DNA of 16,847 nt from JBLHGN01 sp047616325 (GTDB lineage Bacteria > Pseudomonadota > Gammaproteobacteria > Pseudomonadales > Cellvibrionaceae), in the NCBI GenBank assembly GCA_047616325.1, contig JBLHGN010000053.1, positions 1 to 16,847 on the forward strand, given 5' to 3'. Of the stretch, positions 1 through 8,204 are shown in pieces. The position numbers and the translations under genes were made by a program. The number at the start of each line of letters is the position of its first letter. Within the stretch, counting starts at the first letter, position 1. The notes under the pieces were generated by a model that ran no database searches, was not told the origin of the DNA, and saw nothing but the letters and a program-made list of their open reading frames with translations.

Positions 1-330
1 GTAAGAAGTGAGACGCCTACGTCAGTTCACAGGATGGCCCCATTCCTGACTTGGGGTTATATCGATGTTGAATAAAAATAAAGATCTTGATGCCGGTTAC
101 CGCGTGAGCGGTTTAGTCCGTTGGCCGAAATCGGAAGCCGACAAACCGATAGAGTAACTTTCCCCCAGGGTCAGTTTGTGAAAGACCTGATCTTTACGAC
201 AACTAAGCTAGGGTATAATCGCGCCCAAATTGGCAGCCAGCATAATGTGTCTGCGCTAAAACAATTTCGTATGTCGACACCAATCGAGTTGCTGTATACC
301 AATTACCACTCAGCTCAGAGGGCACCTTAA
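1..330. other. Unassigned stretch downstream of the RND gene
   Basis: I see no recognisable gene here. The left edge reads open in frame 1 from the window start to a TAA ending at 75, so it could be the last 24 codons of a gene outside the window, but nothing in it is recognisable. A 30-codon reading frame, ATG at 65 to TAA at 157, has no convincing ribosome binding site. A TTG-initiated frame at 121-330 has no family resemblance. A small perfect hairpin, ACCGC-GTGA-GCGGT, lies near 99-112 with no T run after it. No terminator is obvious for the RND operon that ends at 331. Confidence 0.3.
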
Positions 331-3300
331 TTAATTATCATTGGCTACTAATTTACCTGTATCCACTCTGTACAATACGGCATACAACGCGGGGACAACA
401 TACAGCGTTAACACTGTTGAGAACAACAAGCCCGCCATGATGGATACAGCCATCGGCTCCCACATTTCTCCGCCGCCCAAATACAAGGGAAGAAGACCCA
501 ATACGGTTGTTGCCGTGGTTAACAATATAGGGCGCATTCGCGCAACACAAGAATGCACAATGGCCTCTGCAGGTTCTCGACCACCATCTAATTCAGTTTG
601 AATTCGTTCTAGCAACACAATAGCATTATTTATGACTATTCCCGCCAACGAAATAATACCGAGGAAGGTCATAAATCCAAAATATGAACGTGCCAGCAAT
701 AAGCCACCGATCACACCGATAAGCCCCAGAGGAATGGTGGCCAAAATAATAATCGGTTTGCGTATTGAATTAAATTGCGCTACTAACAGCAACAAAATAA
801 TAAAACCGGCCAAGGGGAGCTTATCCATTATGCTTCTGTTTGCCTTGCCAGATGATTCACTCTCACCGCCCAGCTCATAACGCACGCCACCACCCCACTG
901 GCGATCTATATTATCCAACCACGGCTGCAAGTTAATAAACTGCTGTACCGCCGTGATATCGCTCTCTAGCTGAGCCCCTATGGTGACAGTGCGCACACCA
1001 TTTCGACGCAATATTTTGGCGGTATTCCACACAACGTTGACATCGGCCACCTGCGCTAATGGTACCGACATTCCCGAAGACGGCGCGTAAACAGAAAGCG
1101 ACTCCACTTTATTAATATCATTTTGACTACCTGCTAGCGAACGCAATGTGACGGGAATAATATCTTCTCCCTCACGGTATTCCGTGAGTTGTATTCCGCT
1201 CAGGCCAGCCTGCAAAGAGGCGGCAATATCTTCACTGGTCACCCCCGCTCGCAGGGCACGTGCTTGATTGATATGAATATCAAACTTTTTGATGCGCTGG
1301 CCCCAGTTATCACTGATATTGGTGAGACCACCCAAGCGATTCATTTCTATTTTTAGCGCAGACACCGCCGCATTTAAGGCATTTTCATTTTTACTGCTCA
1401 AACGTACTTCCACCGGATTGGACACCGCGGGACCATTTTCAATACGTCGCTGGGTAATTTCCAAATCGGGATGATTGGCCAGGCCGTAGCGCTGAATTAA
1501 AGGCATTAATGTGGCTATCGAACGGTAGTCGGCCACATTGACAATAAGCAGCGCATATTCCGGCGTATCGGCCTTTCCTGCATGGGAAATCACAAACCTG
1601 GGGCCGCCCGAACCCACATAGCTGATCCAGTTAACGATGTCGTGCCCATCGGCTTTTAGATGAGCGAGGTAGTCGCCCACATCGCTGGCAAGCATTTGAG
1701 TCGCTTCGATAGTAGACCCAATGGGCAATTCCAATTCGATTTTAAAATAGCTGCGGTCGGATGCAGGAAAAAACAATTTAGGCACGGAGTTAAAGCCGCT
1801 CATTGCGATAATGAACACCAGAGCTGTGACGCTGAGTGTAGCCCATTTTTTTTTCAGCAGCAGCGCCAATGTTTTTTTATAATAGCGATAAAATGTACCG
1901 TTCAATGATTGTGGCTTAGGTGTAACCTTTAAAAAATAGACACACAATAAGGGAATAACCGTTAACGAAATAATCCAGGAGCACATCAAGGTAATGGTCA
2001 CCACTTTAAATAATGATGCAGTAAATTCACCCACATTCGATTCAGCTAAAAAGATAGGGAGAAATGCCGCCGAGGTTGTCAGTGACGCCGTCAGCAGTGG
2101 TACACGCAGCTCCATGGCCGAATCGACAGCCGCAGTGATAGGTTTAAGTCCCTGCTGTAGACGCACCAATATACTCTCTGACATAACAATGCCGTTGTCG
2201 ACCAACATCCCCAGAGCAATAATTAATGCGGCCAGCGAGATCTGATCCAAACCAATATCAAACAATGACATAACAATAGTTGTCATTAACATGGATATGG
2301 GAATTAAAGCCACAACAATAATACCCGTGCGAAAACCCAAACTTAATAACATGACGGCGGTTACCACTAACACGGCCTGGCCAAGGTTGGAGACAAAACT
2401 TTTCACTTTATCGTCGACCTCACGTGGTGAAAAATTGATAAGCTCGAATTCCAGGCCCCAGGGATATTGCCGTTCAAACTGAGCAATGGCCCCCAGCACT
2501 TGCTCACCCATAGCGATATTATTGCCACCCTCGCGCATGGATACGGCTATGGCTAACGCGGCTTGCCCACTAGACATCACGACTTTTTTGGGGGGATCAA
2601 CATAATCCCTGCTCACGGAGGCGATGTCTTTTAAAAATACCAGTCGTTTCGAGCCAGGCACCCGCACAATACTGTGCTTTATATCTTCAATGGACTCAAA
2701 GTTACCACTAGGTTCAAGCACGATGCGCTCGCGTCCTAGATTAAAGCTCCCCCCCGAAATCACAATATTGCGAGCAGAGATAGTTTGCGAAAGCTGGGTA
2801 GGTGAAATGCCCATATCGGCCAATCGGCTATTGTCGTATTCGACAAACACGCGCTCTTCCTGATCGCCAATTATTTCCACTTTGGCGACATCGGGCAGCT
2901 GTTGTAAATCGTCGCGCACACTGTCGGCCACTGTTTTTAACTCAGCGTAACTAAAGCCTTCTCCCGTGAGTGTAAACACCACGCCAAACACATCGCCAAA
3001 TTCGTCATTGACTCTAGGAGGTGTTGCACCCGAAGGCAAATCGCCAGAAACCGATTCCACTTTACGACGCAACTTGTCCCAAATAGGACGCATATTTTTG
3101 TAGCTTTCCTTAATGTTGACCAACACGATTGAAATTCCTGTACGCGATTCACTGGTGACAAAATCCAGCTCGGGCATTTCCTTCACGGCTTTTTCTATTT
3201 TTGCTGATACAAGTTCCTCTACTCGCGCAGGGCTGGCACCGGGAAAGTGCGTTATCACCTGTGCCGTACGAATGATAAAACCGGGGTCGTAGGCACGAGG

Positions 3301-3396
3301 CATAGACAAAAAGTTTTGTATGCCCACAAAAACAATTACCGCCAACAAGACAAGTGTGAAGCGGCTATTTTTTATCGAAAATGCGGTAATGTTCAT
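331..3396 (-). CDS. RND-family efflux transporter permease (AcrB/AcrD/AcrF superfamily)
   Basis: This 1021-residue inner-membrane protein has the length and architecture of an AcrB-type RND permease. It has an N-terminal membrane helix (about 12-30), a large periplasmic loop, helices 2-6 (about 335-490), a second periplasmic loop, and helices 8-12 (about 862-1008). Known relatives form trimers and export drugs, dyes or lipids by proton antiport with an adaptor and an outer-membrane channel. The helix-4 motif reads LGMLVDNGIVMSE (residues 395-407), so the Asp pair D407-D408 of AcrB is D400-N401 here. The helix-10 motif GIVINNAIVLLE (919-930) has Asn923 where AcrB has Lys940. The ATG start overlaps the stop of the adaptor gene as ATGA, implying translational coupling. 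No outer-membrane TolC-like gene or regulator lies in view. The substrate cannot be told from sequence; the family call is firm. Confidence 0.95.
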   Translation of the reverse strand: MNITAFSIKNSRFTLVLLAVIVFVGIQNFLSMPRAYDPGFIIRTAQVITHFPGASPARVEELVSAKIEKAVKEMPELDFVTSESRTGISIVLVNIKESYKNMRPIWDKLRRKVESVSGDLPSGATPPRVNDEFGDVFGVVFTLTGEGFSYAELKTVADSVRDDLQQLPDVAKVEIIGDQEERVFVEYDNSRLADMGISPTQLSQTISARNIVISGGSFNLGRERIVLEPSGNFESIEDIKHSIVRVPGSKRLVFLKDIASVSRDYVDPPKKVVMSSGQAALAIAVSMREGGNNIAMGEQVLGAIAQFERQYPWGLEFELINFSPREVDDKVKSFVSNLGQAVLVVTAVMLLSLGFRTGIIVVALIPISMLMTTIVMSLFDIGLDQISLAALIIALGMLVDNGIVMSESILVRLQQGLKPITAAVDSAMELRVPLLTASLTTSAAFLPIFLAESNVGEFTASLFKVVTITLMCSWIISLTVIPLLCVYFLKVTPKPQSLNGTFYRYYKKTLALLLKKKWATLSVTALVFIIAMSGFNSVPKLFFPASDRSYFKIELELPIGSTIEATQMLASDVGDYLAHLKADGHDIVNWISYVGSGGPRFVISHAGKADTPEYALLIVNVADYRSIATLMPLIQRYGLANHPDLEITQRRIENGPAVSNPVEVRLSSKNENALNAAVSALKIEMNRLGGLTNISDNWGQRIKKFDIHINQARALRAGVTSEDIAASLQAGLSGIQLTEYREGEDIIPVTLRSLAGSQNDINKVESLSVYAPSSGMSVPLAQVADVNVVWNTAKILRRNGVRTVTIGAQLESDITAVQQFINLQPWLDNIDRQWGGGVRYELGGESESSGKANRSIMDKLPLAGFIILLLLVAQFNSIRKPIIILATIPLGLIGVIGGLLLARSYFGFMTFLGIISLAGIVINNAIVLLERIQTELDGGREPAEAIVHSCVARMRPILLTTATTVLGLLPLYLGGGEMWEPMAVSIMAGLLFSTVLTLYVVPALYAVLYRVDTGKLVANDN

Positions 3397-4460
3397 TGTA
3401 AGTTAACTTCCAAACCGCTGAACATTTTACTCATACCGGCAACCACCACACGATCACCCGAGGCCACACCGTCGGTAATTTGAAGGCCTAAATTAGACAG
3501 CTCTCCAGTGACTACTGTACGGCGCTGGACCACACCCATGCCCTGTTCTCGCAGCTGGGCAATATAAACATAACGACCAGCGTCATCTTCCATTACTGCT
3601 TGCGCTGGTAAAAACACACGATTAGCTTCATTTTCTTTTGCGGGTCGTTCACCGCGCACCGTAACCGACATGCCGGGTAAAACGTTAAACGCCTCAACAC
3701 TAGACATGTTTAATGTAACTTCGAAGGTATTGGTTTCTGGGTGAGACTGAGTCGCCGCCTCTCGCAGAGTTAAGGGGAATGACTGATCGGGAATCGTATC
3801 AAAATGCGCGCTCAACTTGGGTGGCACACGATCACCAATAAGAATCATCACACTTTCCGGAACATCCACTTTTACCGCCAAGGTGGAAAGATCCTGTAAC
3901 AGATACACCGGCTGCATAACCGATACTTCTTCGTAATTATCCATATAACGTTTGGCAATTCGCCCGGCAAAGGGGGTTTTTAATTCGGTATTACTCATAT
4001 TCTGCCGCGCCACTTCATAATTGGCTTTAGTTGTGGCATTTTGAGATTCCAATTTGCCAAAATCTGAACGCGAAATCATGCCCTGGTCAACCAATGCTTG
4101 TGCGCGAACATAGTCACTGTGCACCTGATTAAATTCGGATTTTCGACTATCGAATTGAATACGATAATCGGTGGCGTCCAACTGCGCTATCATCTGGCCC
4201 GCGTCAACGTCTTCGCCTTCGCTCGCCAATAGCTGAATAAGCTTTCCAGGCACTCTAAAGGCTAACTCGGCCTGCTTGCTGGCCTTTACAACTCCGGGCA
4301 ATTCCCGCCAAACCACACCGTCGCTAGGTGCCACAATGACGGTGCGCACGCTGCGCATAGGCGCGGGAGTGGTTTCGATATCACCTTTGCTGCACCCGTT
4401 TATCAATGACAATACAAGTAGTGTAGATACGACTGAGGAAATAATAGGGGCTTGGGGCAT
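3393..4460 (-). CDS. RND efflux periplasmic adaptor (membrane-fusion protein), probable lipoprotein
   Basis: This HlyD/AcrA-type adaptor would bridge the RND permease encoded immediately downstream to an outer-membrane channel. I chose the ATG at 4460 (355 residues). It has a GGAG ribosome site about 8 bases upstream and puts a short signal peptide directly before Cys23. An in-frame ATG ten codons upstream, at 4490, has its purine tract too close. The lipobox SLINGC is imperfect (Asn before Gly), so lipidation is likely but not certain. Two half-lipoyl segments (about 66-96 and 157-191) flank a helical hairpin (about 97-155). The later beta-barrel and membrane-proximal regions match the family, including LPGMSVTVRGE. 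The gene ends within the start codon of the permease (ATGA). It is separated from gap upstream by a terminator, so it probably has its own promoter, which I could not locate. Confidence 0.92.
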   Translation of the reverse strand: MPQAPIISSVVSTLLVLSLINGCSKGDIETTPAPMRSVRTVIVAPSDGVVWRELPGVVKASKQAELAFRVPGKLIQLLASEGEDVDAGQMIAQLDATDYRIQFDSRKSEFNQVHSDYVRAQALVDQGMISRSDFGKLESQNATTKANYEVARQNMSNTELKTPFAGRIAKRYMDNYEEVSVMQPVYLLQDLSTLAVKVDVPESVMILIGDRVPPKLSAHFDTIPDQSFPLTLREAATQSHPETNTFEVTLNMSSVEAFNVLPGMSVTVRGERPAKENEANRVFLPAQAVMEDDAGRYVYIAQLREQGMGVVQRRTVVTGELSNLGLQITDGVASGDRVVVAGMSKMFSGLEVNLQ

Positions 4461-4575
4461 GTTGGTCTCCAGTTCAACGAATATGTTCATTCTCCGACAC
4501 GAATGCTAGCAGATCCCCCCTAGGGTTAACGCATATTTGACATTAATTCGGAAATCTCACGGGAAAAAGGCAGAT

Positions 4576-4608
4576 AAAAAAAAGCCCCAACAGGAATGTT
4601 GAGGCTTT
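4576..4608 (-). terminator. Intrinsic terminator of gap
   Basis: Reading the minus strand, a 12-base stem with one G-T pair (AAAGCCTCAACA against TGTTGGGGCTTT) encloses a TTCC loop. The T run spans 8 bases (4583 to 4576), the first three of which are also the stem end. It sits about 30 bases after the gap stop codon and before the adaptor gene, so it should separate gap transcription from the efflux operon. Confidence 0.88.
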
Positions 4609-4637
4609 TCAAACGAAACCCTGAATAAGGGAGGGAC

Positions 4638-5633
4638 TTATTTAGAGATGTGAGCCACTAAATCTAATACTTTGTTGGAGTAGCCGATTTCGTTATCGTA
4701 CCAAGAAACCACTTTAACGAAGTTGTCGTTAAGTGAAATACCGGCTTTTGCGTCAAACACGGAAGTGCACACTTCTCCAACAAAGTCGTTAGACACAACT
4801 TGATCTTCTGTATAGCCAAGAACACCTTTCAACTCACCTTCTGAAGCGGCTTTCATAGCAGCACAGATTTCAGCATAGGAGGCGCCTTTTTCCAAACGAC
4901 AGGTCAAGTCAACAACCGACACATCGGGAGTAGGTACGCGGAAAGACATACCGGTCAGCTTGCCGTTAAGCTCGGGAATAACAACACCCACGGCTTTGGC
5001 GGCACCCGTAGATGATGGAATGATGTTCTGGCTAGCGCCACGACCACCGCGCCAGTCTTTCATAGACGGACCGTCGACGGTTTTTTGTGTAGCTGTTGTA
5101 GCGTGAACGGTCGTCATCAAACCTTCGACAATACCATATTTATCGTTAAGCACTTTGGCGATAGGTGCCAGGCAGTTAGTGGTGCAAGATGCGTTAGAAA
5201 CGATAGCCTCACCTGCGTATGACTTATGGTTAACACCCATAACAAACATGGGCGTACTGTCTTTCGAAGGTGCTGACAGAACTACTTTTTTAGCGCCGGC
5301 AGTGATGTGCTTGCGCGCTGTCTCATCCGTTAAGAAAAGACCGGTAGATTCAACCACAACATCCGCACCAATAGCGTCCCACTTAAGGTCTTCAGGGTTG
5401 CGCTCTGCGCTTACACGAACGACTTTGCCATTGACGACCAAGTTACCGCCTTCAACTTCCACAGTGCCCTTGAAGCGACCGTGAGTGGAGTCGTACTTAA
5501 GCATGTACGCCATATAGTCTACGTCTAGCAGGTCGTTAATTCCCACTACTTCAATATCGTCACGCTCAACGGAAGCGCGAAAAACAAAGCGGCCTATGCG
5601 CCCAAACCCATTGATACCTACTTTAACTGTCAT
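4638..5633 (-). CDS. gap: Type I glyceraldehyde-3-phosphate dehydrogenase
   Basis: This cytosolic glycolytic enzyme oxidises glyceraldehyde-3-phosphate to 1,3-bisphosphoglycerate with NAD+ and phosphate. The 331-residue protein is full family length. The N-terminal Rossmann motif NGFGRIGR (residues 8-15) and Asp34 in GINDLLD point to NAD+ rather than NADP+ preference. The catalytic motif SNASCTTNC places the nucleophile at Cys150, and the activating His is His177 in TTVHATTA. The C-terminal WYDNEIGYS signature is present. AAGGA lies about 7 bases before the ATG. The gene is followed by a strong intrinsic terminator, so it is probably monocistronic. It is divergent from the pilU-like gene, with an inverted repeat in its leader region. 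Nothing in the sequence looks degenerate. Whether this is the glycolytic or a second gap copy cannot be told from one window. Confidence 0.98.
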   Translation of the reverse strand: MTVKVGINGFGRIGRFVFRASVERDDIEVVGINDLLDVDYMAYMLKYDSTHGRFKGTVEVEGGNLVVNGKVVRVSAERNPEDLKWDAIGADVVVESTGLFLTDETARKHITAGAKKVVLSAPSKDSTPMFVMGVNHKSYAGEAIVSNASCTTNCLAPIAKVLNDKYGIVEGLMTTVHATTATQKTVDGPSMKDWRGGRGASQNIIPSSTGAAKAVGVVIPELNGKLTGMSFRVPTPDVSVVDLTCRLEKGASYAEICAAMKAASEGELKGVLGYTEDQVVSNDFVGEVCTSVFDAKAGISLNDNFVKVVSWYDNEIGYSNKVLDLVAHISK

Positions 5634-5670
5634 TTTTGATCCTTAGTGTTGGATTGAAGAAAAGCATGAC

Positions 5671-5699
5671 TTACGACCCAACATTGCGAAAAGTCGTAA
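5671..5699 (-). repeat. Inverted repeat in the gap leader
   Basis: Perfect 7-base arms, TTACGAC and GTCGTAA, are separated by 15 bases, 38 to 66 bases upstream of the gap start codon. It could be a leader hairpin or a dimeric regulator site. It has no T run that would make it a terminator. Confidence 0.5.
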
Positions 5700-5785
5700 A
5701 AAATCGTGCGCTACGTTACAAAATTATGCTCCCGGCGTCCACCAGCAACGACATTTTTATTGATCTATTCGGGATTTAGAGCCCC

Positions 5786-5807
5786 ACTGACGTTGCATTT
5801 CGTCAGT
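5786..5807. repeat. Inverted repeat, possible operator
   Basis: ACTGACG, an 8-base spacer, then CGTCAGT form a perfect 7-base-arm dyad midway between gap and the pilU-like gene. The centre-to-centre distance of 15 bases suits a dimeric regulator. There is no adjacent T run, so it is not an intrinsic terminator. No known regulator consensus was recognised. Confidence 0.45.
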
Positions 5808-5972
5808 TGTTGGTCTGAAGAGGAGCCGTATTTTACATCTATCGAGCGCCAAACACACTAACTGCTGTAAAGTTAGGGCATATCTTGTTTGCGCATCTAT
5901 ACTAATTTAAGCGTGGCGCTAGCCTGCCGGGCCCAACTTTACCGCTGTAAAGAAAATACTTACGAGGACGCA

Positions 5973-7193
5973 ATGACCACCCCCATCGACAAGTACTTGA
6001 ATATACTCGCCCAAAAAGATGGTTCAGATTTGTATTTGAGCACTGGTGCGCCACCTTGTGCTAAATTTCAGGGCACCCTTAAGCCTCTCGGACAAACTGC
6101 GTACAAAGCTGGCGAAATAGAAAGTATCGCCAACGCCATAATGGACGAGGAGCAGCGTGAAAGTTTTATGCACGAGCTTGAAATGAACTTGGCAATCTCT
6201 ATAGCCGGTGTAGGCCGCTTTCGCATCAATATCTTTAAACAGCGCAATGAATTCTCAATCGTCGCGCGCAACATAAGGGCAGAAATACCCAAATTTGATG
6301 ACCTGGGGCTACCCGAGGTACTCAAAGAAGTGATTATGACTAAACGCGGCTTGGTGCTCTTTGTGGGGGGCACCGGTTCGGGTAAATCAACCTCGCTGGC
6401 AGCGCTTATCGATCACCGTAATAGCACCAGTGCCGGCCACATTATCACCATTGAAGACCCTGTGGAGTACGTGCATCGCCACAAAAAAAGCATTATTAAT
6501 CAACGCGAAGTGGGGGTGGATACACGTAGTTTTCAAAGCGCGTTAAAAAACACCCTGCGGCAGGCGCCGGACGTAATTCTTATCGGCGAAATACGAGAGC
6601 GCGCCACCATGGAACACGCGTTGGAGTTCGCTGAAACCGGGCACTTAGCTATTTCAACGCTACACGCCAACAATGCCAACCAAGCACTCGAGCGCATTAT
6701 CAACTTATTTCCAGAGGAACGCCGCCATCAACTATTACTGGGGCTTTCGCAAAATATTCGCGCAATTGTGTCGCAGAGACTGGTTCCCACAATTAACGGC
6801 AAACGCCGCGCTGCAGTGGAGGTGTTACTAGGGACAAAAACCATTCAAGAGTTGATTCTCAAAAGTCGCTTGGATGAAATTAAACCGATTATGGAAAAAT
6901 CAGAAAACTTGGGTATGCAAACCTTCGACACGGCCCTATTCCGGCTTTATATGGCCGGTACCATCGCCTTAGACGAAGCGATCGCCAATGCCGACTCGGC
7001 AAACAATTTACGGCTGCGCATTAAACTTGCCAAAGAGAGCTCTGCTGACAATAACATCGAAAAATCGATTAAAGATAAAACGTCGGACGACGATGCACTC
7101 AGCGCTTCCAGTTTTGGCGAACTATCTTTAGAGTCCATAGAGAGTGAAGAAGAGCCGGAAGACCCCTTCCAACCAAGAGAGCCAAAATTCTAG
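5973..7193 (+). CDS. pilU: PilT/PilU-family type IV pilus retraction ATPase, PilU-like
   Basis: This is a cytoplasmic hexameric ATPase of the secretion/pilus retraction family. In known systems PilU assists PilT in depolymerising type IV pili for twitching and DNA uptake. I chose the ATG at 5973 (406 residues) because of GAGG about 6 bases upstream and the family-like N terminus. The longer frame from a TTG at 5889 adds 28 residues without family similarity. Visible motifs are Walker A GGTGSGKST (132-140), the Asp box IITIEDPVEY (157-166), Walker B VILIGEIRER (201-210, Glu206) and the His box HLAISTLHANNA (224-235). NTLRQAPDVI and DSANNLRL are PilU-like rather than PilT-like. The C terminus from about residue 354 is a Ser/Glu/Asp-rich extension that looks disordered. 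No pilT or other pilus gene is adjacent, so it may be an extra pilU paralogue. Confidence 0.9.
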   Translation: MTTPIDKYLNILAQKDGSDLYLSTGAPPCAKFQGTLKPLGQTAYKAGEIESIANAIMDEEQRESFMHELEMNLAISIAGVGRFRINIFKQRNEFSIVARNIRAEIPKFDDLGLPEVLKEVIMTKRGLVLFVGGTGSGKSTSLAALIDHRNSTSAGHIITIEDPVEYVHRHKKSIINQREVGVDTRSFQSALKNTLRQAPDVILIGEIRERATMEHALEFAETGHLAISTLHANNANQALERIINLFPEERRHQLLLGLSQNIRAIVSQRLVPTINGKRRAAVEVLLGTKTIQELILKSRLDEIKPIMEKSENLGMQTFDTALFRLYMAGTIALDEAIANADSANNLRLRIKLAKESSADNNIEKSIKDKTSDDDALSASSFGELSLESIESEEEPEDPFQPREPKF

Positions 7194-7241
7194 CTGGAGT
7201 TCAAATGTTTTAGTTGTGCGGCAGTTAGATGGTCGAGGCCA

Positions 7242-8168
7242 CTAGCCCCTATCGAACAAAACCTGTATGTGTTCACGGGCACTGCTACCCAGCGCGCCAA
7301 GATGATAGCCACCTTCCAACGACGACACGATGCGCCCCTCACAATGTGTTTCGGCCACGGCCACCACCTGTTCTGTCACCCAAACGTAATCCTCTTCTAC
7401 AAGCTTACACTGCGCCAAGGGGTCGCGTGTGTGGGCATCAAAACCCGCTGAAATAAATATTATTTGCGGGTCGAATGATAGCAACTGCGGAAGACATTGC
7501 GCACTGAAAACCTCACGAAAGTTATCGCTATCGCTGCCAGCACTAAGGTGCGCATTAACGATATGACCATTAATGGTATCGCACCCAGTGTAGGGGTAAA
7601 AAGGGGCTTGGTAGGTTTGGCAAATAAATACCCGAGCGTCATCTTTAAATATATCTTCGGTGCCGTTGCCATGGTGCACATCAAAATCTACCACGGCCAC
7701 CCGCTTAAGCCCGTATACCTCTATAGCGCGGCGCACACCCACGGCCAGATTATTAAAGATACAAAACCCCATTGCACGGTCGTGTTCGGCGTGGTGACCC
7801 GGTGGCCGCACACAACAAAAGGCATTATTCACATCGCCGGTCATCACTAGATCGACCGCTTGCACCACTGCACCGGCTGCGTGTAAGGCCGCTTCGAGGG
7901 AATGGGCGTTCATTGAGGTGTCGGCATCTAACTGCACGTGCCCTTTCGCGGGCGCCGCATCGAAAATAAGTTGGATATACTCTGGGTCATGAGCACGAGA
8001 TAAATCTTCAAACGTTGCGGCCCTGCTTTCAAATACCGACAGCTTTGACAACAAGCCGGTGTCTGCCAGCGCGTTGTAGACCGCCGCTATGCGCTCTGGC
8101 GCTTCTGGGTGACCGGCGCCCATATCGTGTTTTACACAACTGGGGTGGCTGATATAGGCTGTTGTCAT
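7242..8168 (-). CDS. Histone deacetylase-family zinc amidohydrolase
   Basis: This 308-residue protein is a class II-type bacterial HDAC/AcuC-superfamily enzyme. Relatives remove acetyl groups from lysines, acetylpolyamines or small amides with a zinc ion. All catalytic elements are visible. RPPGHHA (121-127) carries the His pair 125-126. DFDVHHGNGTE (161-171) provides zinc ligands Asp163 and His165. SAGFDAH provides the third ligand, Asp244. EGGYHL supplies the transition-state Tyr288. No signal peptide is present, so it should act in the cytoplasm. A GGGGG tract lies about 8 bases before the ATG. It begins only 35 bases after the lipoprotein gene on the same strand and may be co-transcribed with it, though no functional link is obvious. 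It is convergent with pilU. The substrate is unknown; acetylpolyamine amidohydrolase and protein deacetylase are both possible. Confidence 0.92.
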   Translation of the reverse strand: MTTAYISHPSCVKHDMGAGHPEAPERIAAVYNALADTGLLSKLSVFESRAATFEDLSRAHDPEYIQLIFDAAPAKGHVQLDADTSMNAHSLEAALHAAGAVVQAVDLVMTGDVNNAFCCVRPPGHHAEHDRAMGFCIFNNLAVGVRRAIEVYGLKRVAVVDFDVHHGNGTEDIFKDDARVFICQTYQAPFYPYTGCDTINGHIVNAHLSAGSDSDNFREVFSAQCLPQLLSFDPQIIFISAGFDAHTRDPLAQCKLVEEDYVWVTEQVVAVAETHCEGRIVSSLEGGYHLGALGSSAREHIQVLFDRG

Positions 8169-8169
8169 T

Positions 8170-8204
8170 GGTATTACCCCCTTTTTTATTTTTGCCTTAA
8201 TACC
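8170..8204 (-). repeat. Inverted repeat around the deacetylase ribosome site
   Basis: Perfect 7-base arms, GGTATTA (8170-8176) and TAATACC (8198-8204), flank a 21-base A/G-rich loop on the minus strand. The loop contains the GGGGG ribosome-site candidate of the deacetylase gene. One arm starts within the stop codon of the lipoprotein gene and the other ends one base before the ATG. It could fold in the intercistronic mRNA and tune translation. Confidence 0.45.

Larger units (their letters stand above)
5634..5972. promoter_or_regulatory. Divergent gap/pilU intergenic region with two inverted repeats
   Basis: This 339-base region must hold the promoters of both gap (minus) and the pilU-like gene (plus). 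Two perfect 7-base inverted repeats are visible. TTACGAC/GTCGTAA lies at 5671-5677 and 5693-5699, in the expected gap leader. ACTGACG/CGTCAGT lies at 5786-5792 and 5801-5807 with an 8-base spacer. A plausible plus-strand -10 box, TATACT, lies at 5898-5903 but lacks a good -35. On the minus strand, TTGCTG and TAATTT at 16-base spacing around 5725-5750 could serve gap, weakly. Confidence 0.4.

Noticed and set aside
121..330. TTG-started 69-codon frame at the left edge
   Set aside because: No ribosome site, no family resemblance, and its sequence does not look like a folded protein.
5155..5484. Plus-strand 109-codon frame inside gap
   Set aside because: Antisense to strongly conserved gap coding sequence, with no independent support.
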